From Actinomycetes bacterium (lineage in GTDB: Bacteria > Actinomycetota > Actinomycetes > Actinomycetales > Cellulomonadaceae), in the NCBI GenBank assembly GCA_023428465.1, contig JAEYXM010000093.1, positions 1 to 9,307 on the forward strand: 9,307 nt of DNA, in the 5' to 3' direction. Below the pieces are notes generated by a model. The model was not told where the DNA came from. It worked only from the letters and a program-made list of their open reading frames with translations, and did not search any database. Positions within the stretch are counted from its first letter, which is position 1. Each line of letters begins with the position of its first letter. Shown piece after piece: positions 7,119 to 9,307 of this stretch. Made by a program: the position numbers and the translations under genes.

Positions 7119-7128
7119 CGGGCCAGGC
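7096..7128 (-). terminator. Perfect 15-bp inverted repeat with 3-nt loop after the ABC permease operon
   Basis: GCCTGGCCCGGTGAG (7096-7110) and CTCACCGGGCCAGGC (7114-7128) are exact reverse complements separated by TCG. The RNA stem would be very stable. It starts 32 nt after the stop of the downstream permease gene on the minus strand, a natural place for an intrinsic terminator, although no U-tract follows; high-GC actinobacteria often use such tails-free stems. It also contains the furthest-upstream start codon (GTG 7118-7116) of the EamA gene. It could alternatively be an operator or a translation-blocking stem for that gene. Confidence 0.6.
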
Positions 7129-7160
7129 TACGGGGGTGCTGCGGGGGTCTGGCTGGGCCG

Positions 7161-8114
7161 TCAGCCCTTCACGGCGCCCGCGAGCATGCCGCGGACGAAG
7201 TAGCGCTGCAGGAAGATGAACACCAGCACCGGGATGACCATCGAGATGAACGCGCCCGCCGTGAGGATCTCCCAGTCGCCGCCGCGCGTACCGGCCATGG
7301 ACGCGACCCGGACGGTCAGCGGGGCGACGTCGGCCGTCGCACCCGTGAAGGTCAGGGACACGAGCAGGTCGTTCCACACCCACAGGAACTGGAAGATCCC
7401 GAAGGACGCGATCGCCGGCGTGAGCAGCGGCAGCATGATCCTGAAGAAGATCTTCACGTGCCCCGCGCCGTCCACGCGCGCCGCCTCGACCAGCGACGGC
7501 GGGATGTCCTTCATGAAGTTGTGCAGCAGGAACGTGGCGAGCGGGAGGGCGAAGATCGTGTGCGAGAGCCACAGCGTCCAGAACGAGCCCGCGATCTTCC
7601 AGTCCACGTACTGCGACAGCAGCGGGATCAGCGCGATCTGCAGCGGCACGACCTGCAGGGCGAACACCGCGATGAACAGGAAGTTGCGGCCCTTGAAGTC
7701 GATCCACGCGAACCCGTACGCCGCGAGCAGCGCGATCGAGATCGGGATGAACACCGACGGCAGGGTGATGACGATCGAGTTCACGAAGTAGCTGATCAGG
7801 CTGTTCTGGCCGCCGAACAACGCTTCGTCGTAGTTGTCGAGCGTGAAGTTCCAGTTGCCCGGCCACAGCTCGGTCCACCACCCGCTCGAGCGGATGTCGC
7901 CGTCGTGGCGGAATGACGTGACGAGCAGGCCGACAGTCGGTGTCGTCCACAGGACCGCGAGGATGATCGCGATCATCGACGCCCACGGGGAGCTGAGCTT
8001 CGTCCCGGCGAGCCGCGCGCGCCGCTGCAGCTTCTCCTTGCTCGGCGGGCCGGTGATCTCGCCCGGCTCCGCCGCCGTCGCGACGCCCTGGGGGGGCAGC
8101 GGGGTCGTGGTCAT
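7161..8114 (-). CDS. Carbohydrate ABC transporter permease, MalG type (AglG-like)
   Basis: A 317-residue inner-membrane permease subunit of a CUT1-type sugar importer. A hydrophilic N-terminus (1-44) precedes the first helix (about 45-67); a periplasmic stretch with SSGWWTELWPGNW (76-88) follows, then five more helices. The ATPase-contacting EAA loop lies at about 210-229 (EAARVDGAG then PLLTPA). The ending LQRYFVRGMLAGAVKG is typical of MalG proteins. The WTTPTVGLLVTSFR helix and the following insertion resemble AglG of alpha-glucoside importers, so an alpha-glucoside or similar oligosaccharide is my best guess. Start ATG 8114 overlaps the stop of the preceding permease gene by ATGA and has GGAGGC at 8121-8126, so the two are translationally coupled. 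No ATPase gene follows; a shared MsiK-like ATPase encoded elsewhere is likely. Confidence 0.93.
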   Translation of the reverse strand: MTTTPLPPQGVATAAEPGEITGPPSKEKLQRRARLAGTKLSSPWASMIAIILAVLWTTPTVGLLVTSFRHDGDIRSSGWWTELWPGNWNFTLDNYDEALFGGQNSLISYFVNSIVITLPSVFIPISIALLAAYGFAWIDFKGRNFLFIAVFALQVVPLQIALIPLLSQYVDWKIAGSFWTLWLSHTIFALPLATFLLHNFMKDIPPSLVEAARVDGAGHVKIFFRIMLPLLTPAIASFGIFQFLWVWNDLLVSLTFTGATADVAPLTVRVASMAGTRGGDWEILTAGAFISMVIPVLVFIFLQRYFVRGMLAGAVKG

Positions 8115-9136
8115 CGGATCGCCTCCGAGAGTCGCATCTGGCGGACGTTGTAGATGATGATCGGGATGACGATCACGAACAGGAGCACGGCCAGCGCGGC
8201 ACCCAGGCCCTGGTTGAACTGGCGGAAGCTCTGCTCGTAGAACTCGTTCGCGACCACGGACGTCTCGTAGTTGCCGTTGGTCATCGTCCGGACGATGTCG
8301 AAGACCTTCAGCGTGCCCATGGCGATCGTCGTCAGCACGACGACGAGCGCGGGCCGGATGCTCGGCACCGTGATGAAACGGAACATCTCCAGGCCGCTGA
8401 GTCCGTCGAGCTTGGCCGCCTCGATGATGTCGTCGGGGATCGCCTTGATCGCCGCCGACAGGACCGTCATCGCGAAGCCCGTCTGGATCCAGATCATGAC
8501 CGCGATGAGGAAGAAGCTGTTGCTGGGGGCACCGAGCAGGCGGTAGTCGAAGGCGTCCTGCCCGAAGAGCCCCAGGAAGGCGTTCATCAGACCGATGCGG
8601 CCACCGGAGCCGGAGCGGGCGTCGTACACCAGGCCCCAGATGATGCCGGCGCCGACCATCGAGATCGCCATCGGCAGGAAGATGAGGGACTTGGCGAACC
8701 GCTCGAACCGCGTCCGGTCGACAACGACCGCGTAGATGAGCCCGATGAACGTGGACAGGATCGGGACGAGGAGCACCCAAAGCGCCGTGTTCCGCAGCAC
8801 GGCCTGGAAGGCGGGGTTCGTGAACGCCGTCTCGTAGTTGGCGAAGCCGACCTCGCCGGACTTCGTCTCGAACGAGGAGATGATCGTCAGGATCGCGGGG
8901 TACACGAGCCCGAACGCGAGGGCCAGGAGCGCCGGCCCGGTGAAGGCGGCTGCGACGAGCCAGGACGGCGCCTTCTTGGGCCTGTCGACGATCCAAAGGA
9001 TGAAGCCCATGACCGCCGCGAACAGCACGATGGCCAGCACCATGAGGATCAGCTTGTGACCGGTGTCCCCGGTCGCGAGGAAGAAGTCCCGGATCTCCCC
9101 GAACAGCCAACTGACGTACCGCGAGATGTAGTCCAC
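8111..9136 (-). CDS. Carbohydrate ABC transporter permease, MalF type (AglF-like)
   Basis: A 341-residue inner-membrane permease that pairs with the next gene product to form the sugar channel. An extra N-terminal helix (about 28-50) precedes the usual six: about 60-85, 117-139, 151-171, 206-228, 261-283 and 310-330. The EAA loop is at about 237-258 (IIEAAKLDGLSGLEMF). The segment LKVFDIVRTMTNGNYETSV (276-294) resembles AglF-type permeases. I start it at GTG 9136 because GGAGGT lies four bases upstream (9141-9146); the ATG at 9169 would add eleven Arg-rich residues and has no ribosome binding site. It is the first permease gene visible on this strand; the solute-binding protein gene usually sits upstream and would be outside the window. 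The 3' end overlaps the next gene by 4 nt. Confidence 0.92.
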   Translation of the reverse strand: MDYISRYVSWLFGEIRDFFLATGDTGHKLILMVLAIVLFAAVMGFILWIVDRPKKAPSWLVAAAFTGPALLALAFGLVYPAILTIISSFETKSGEVGFANYETAFTNPAFQAVLRNTALWVLLVPILSTFIGLIYAVVVDRTRFERFAKSLIFLPMAISMVGAGIIWGLVYDARSGSGGRIGLMNAFLGLFGQDAFDYRLLGAPSNSFFLIAVMIWIQTGFAMTVLSAAIKAIPDDIIEAAKLDGLSGLEMFRFITVPSIRPALVVVLTTIAMGTLKVFDIVRTMTNGNYETSVVANEFYEQSFRQFNQGLGAALAVLLFVIVIPIIIYNVRQMRLSEAIR

Positions 9137-9140
9137 ATTG

Positions 9141-9146
9141 ACCTCC
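9141..9146 (-). promoter_or_regulatory. Ribosome binding site deciding the GTG start of the MalF-type permease
   Basis: GGAGGT on the minus strand, four bases before GTG 9136. It is a near-perfect anti-Shine-Dalgarno match and lies inside the reading frame extension from ATG 9169, which argues that the extension is not translated. Confidence 0.8.
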
Positions 9147-9307
9147 CGTAGCCGGCACCTGCGCCGCACAGGGCGAAGATCACCGTGTCAAGCCTCAACG
9201 TACGACGTGTGCCCGGTCACGGACAGCGTCGCCGGCGGCGCGGCGCGGCCTGCTCGTGCCGCGTGGGCGCGCCCGGTCATGCGGCAGGGGCCCGCGAGAC
9301 GCGAGCC
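9147..9307 (-). promoter_or_regulatory. Upstream region of the permease operon, with a -35-like TTGACA
   Basis: This stretch up to the right edge holds no gene I can support. On the minus strand a perfect TTGACA sits at 9186-9191, but at 15-18 bases downstream there is only GC-rich sequence with no good -10 element. A transcript from it would have a leader of roughly 20 nt before GTG 9136. A minus-strand TGA near 9278 could be the end of an upstream gene, but too little of it is present to judge. Confidence 0.3.

Noticed and set aside
7105..7119. Similarity of the hairpin core to lac- or CRP-type operators
   Set aside because: GTGAGTCGCTCAC shares GTGAG/CTCAC with symmetric lac operators, but the spacing does not fit the CRP site, and the symmetry extends 15 bp per arm, which suits an RNA stem better.
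5614..7986. 790-codon minus-strand open frame across bpa, the EamA gene and part of the permease gene
   Set aside because: It overlaps three genes that have clear family identity in other frames, and its translation is low-complexity.
8115..9158. Long N-terminal extension of the MalG-type permease frame
   Set aside because: It runs through the MalF-type gene in another frame. ATG 8114, with its ribosome binding site and ATGA overlap, is the natural start.
9241..9307. Possible start of a divergent plus-strand gene near the right edge (ATG around 9279)
   Set aside because: Only about ten codons are visible, with no ribosome binding site and no recognisable sequence.

Overview
The window is very GC-rich with strong third-position GC bias, as expected of an actinobacterium. 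Its gene content supports this: a conservon-type (CvnA-like) sensor kinase, a bacterial proteasome activator (Bpa/PafE) with an intact GQYL tail, and sugar ABC permeases without their own ATPase gene. A Cellulomonas-like member of the Micrococcales is my guess, but the sequence alone does not prove the genus.

Layout, left to right. (1) Positions 1-3136, minus strand: the N-terminal 1045 residues of a large sensor kinase with a NIT-type extracellular sensor, HAMP, dimerisation/ATPase core and a long Pro/Ala-rich tail, running off the left edge. (2) Positions 3137-3326: a divergent intergenic region. (3) Positions 3327-4301, plus: a PIG3-type NAD(P)H:quinone oxidoreductase, converging on (4) 4324-5568, minus: an AGE/YihS-family aldose-ketose isomerase. 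(5) Positions 5569-5643: a short divergent promoter region. (6) Positions 5644-6162, plus: bpa, converging on (7) 6177-7118, minus: an RhtA-like EamA/DMT exporter. (8) Positions 7161-9136, minus: two overlapping sugar ABC permease genes of MalF/MalG type, most like the alpha-glucoside AglF/AglG subgroup. (9) Positions 9137-9307: the upstream region of the permease operon, with no gene that I can support.

The window reads as ordinary chromosome made of several small transcription units, not one coherent new system. The sugar theme (permease pair and aldose-ketose isomerase) could be functionally linked, but they lie on separate units. The kinase probably heads a conservon whose partners (roadblock/LC7, DUF742, small GTPase) would lie beyond the left edge. 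The most unusual local structure is a perfect 15-bp inverted repeat with a 3-nt loop at 7096-7128. It lies just after the permease operon and contains the first possible start codon of the EamA gene. I saw no tRNA, rRNA, CRISPR array, insertion sequence or phage gene, and no gene-free stretch longer than about 190 bases.
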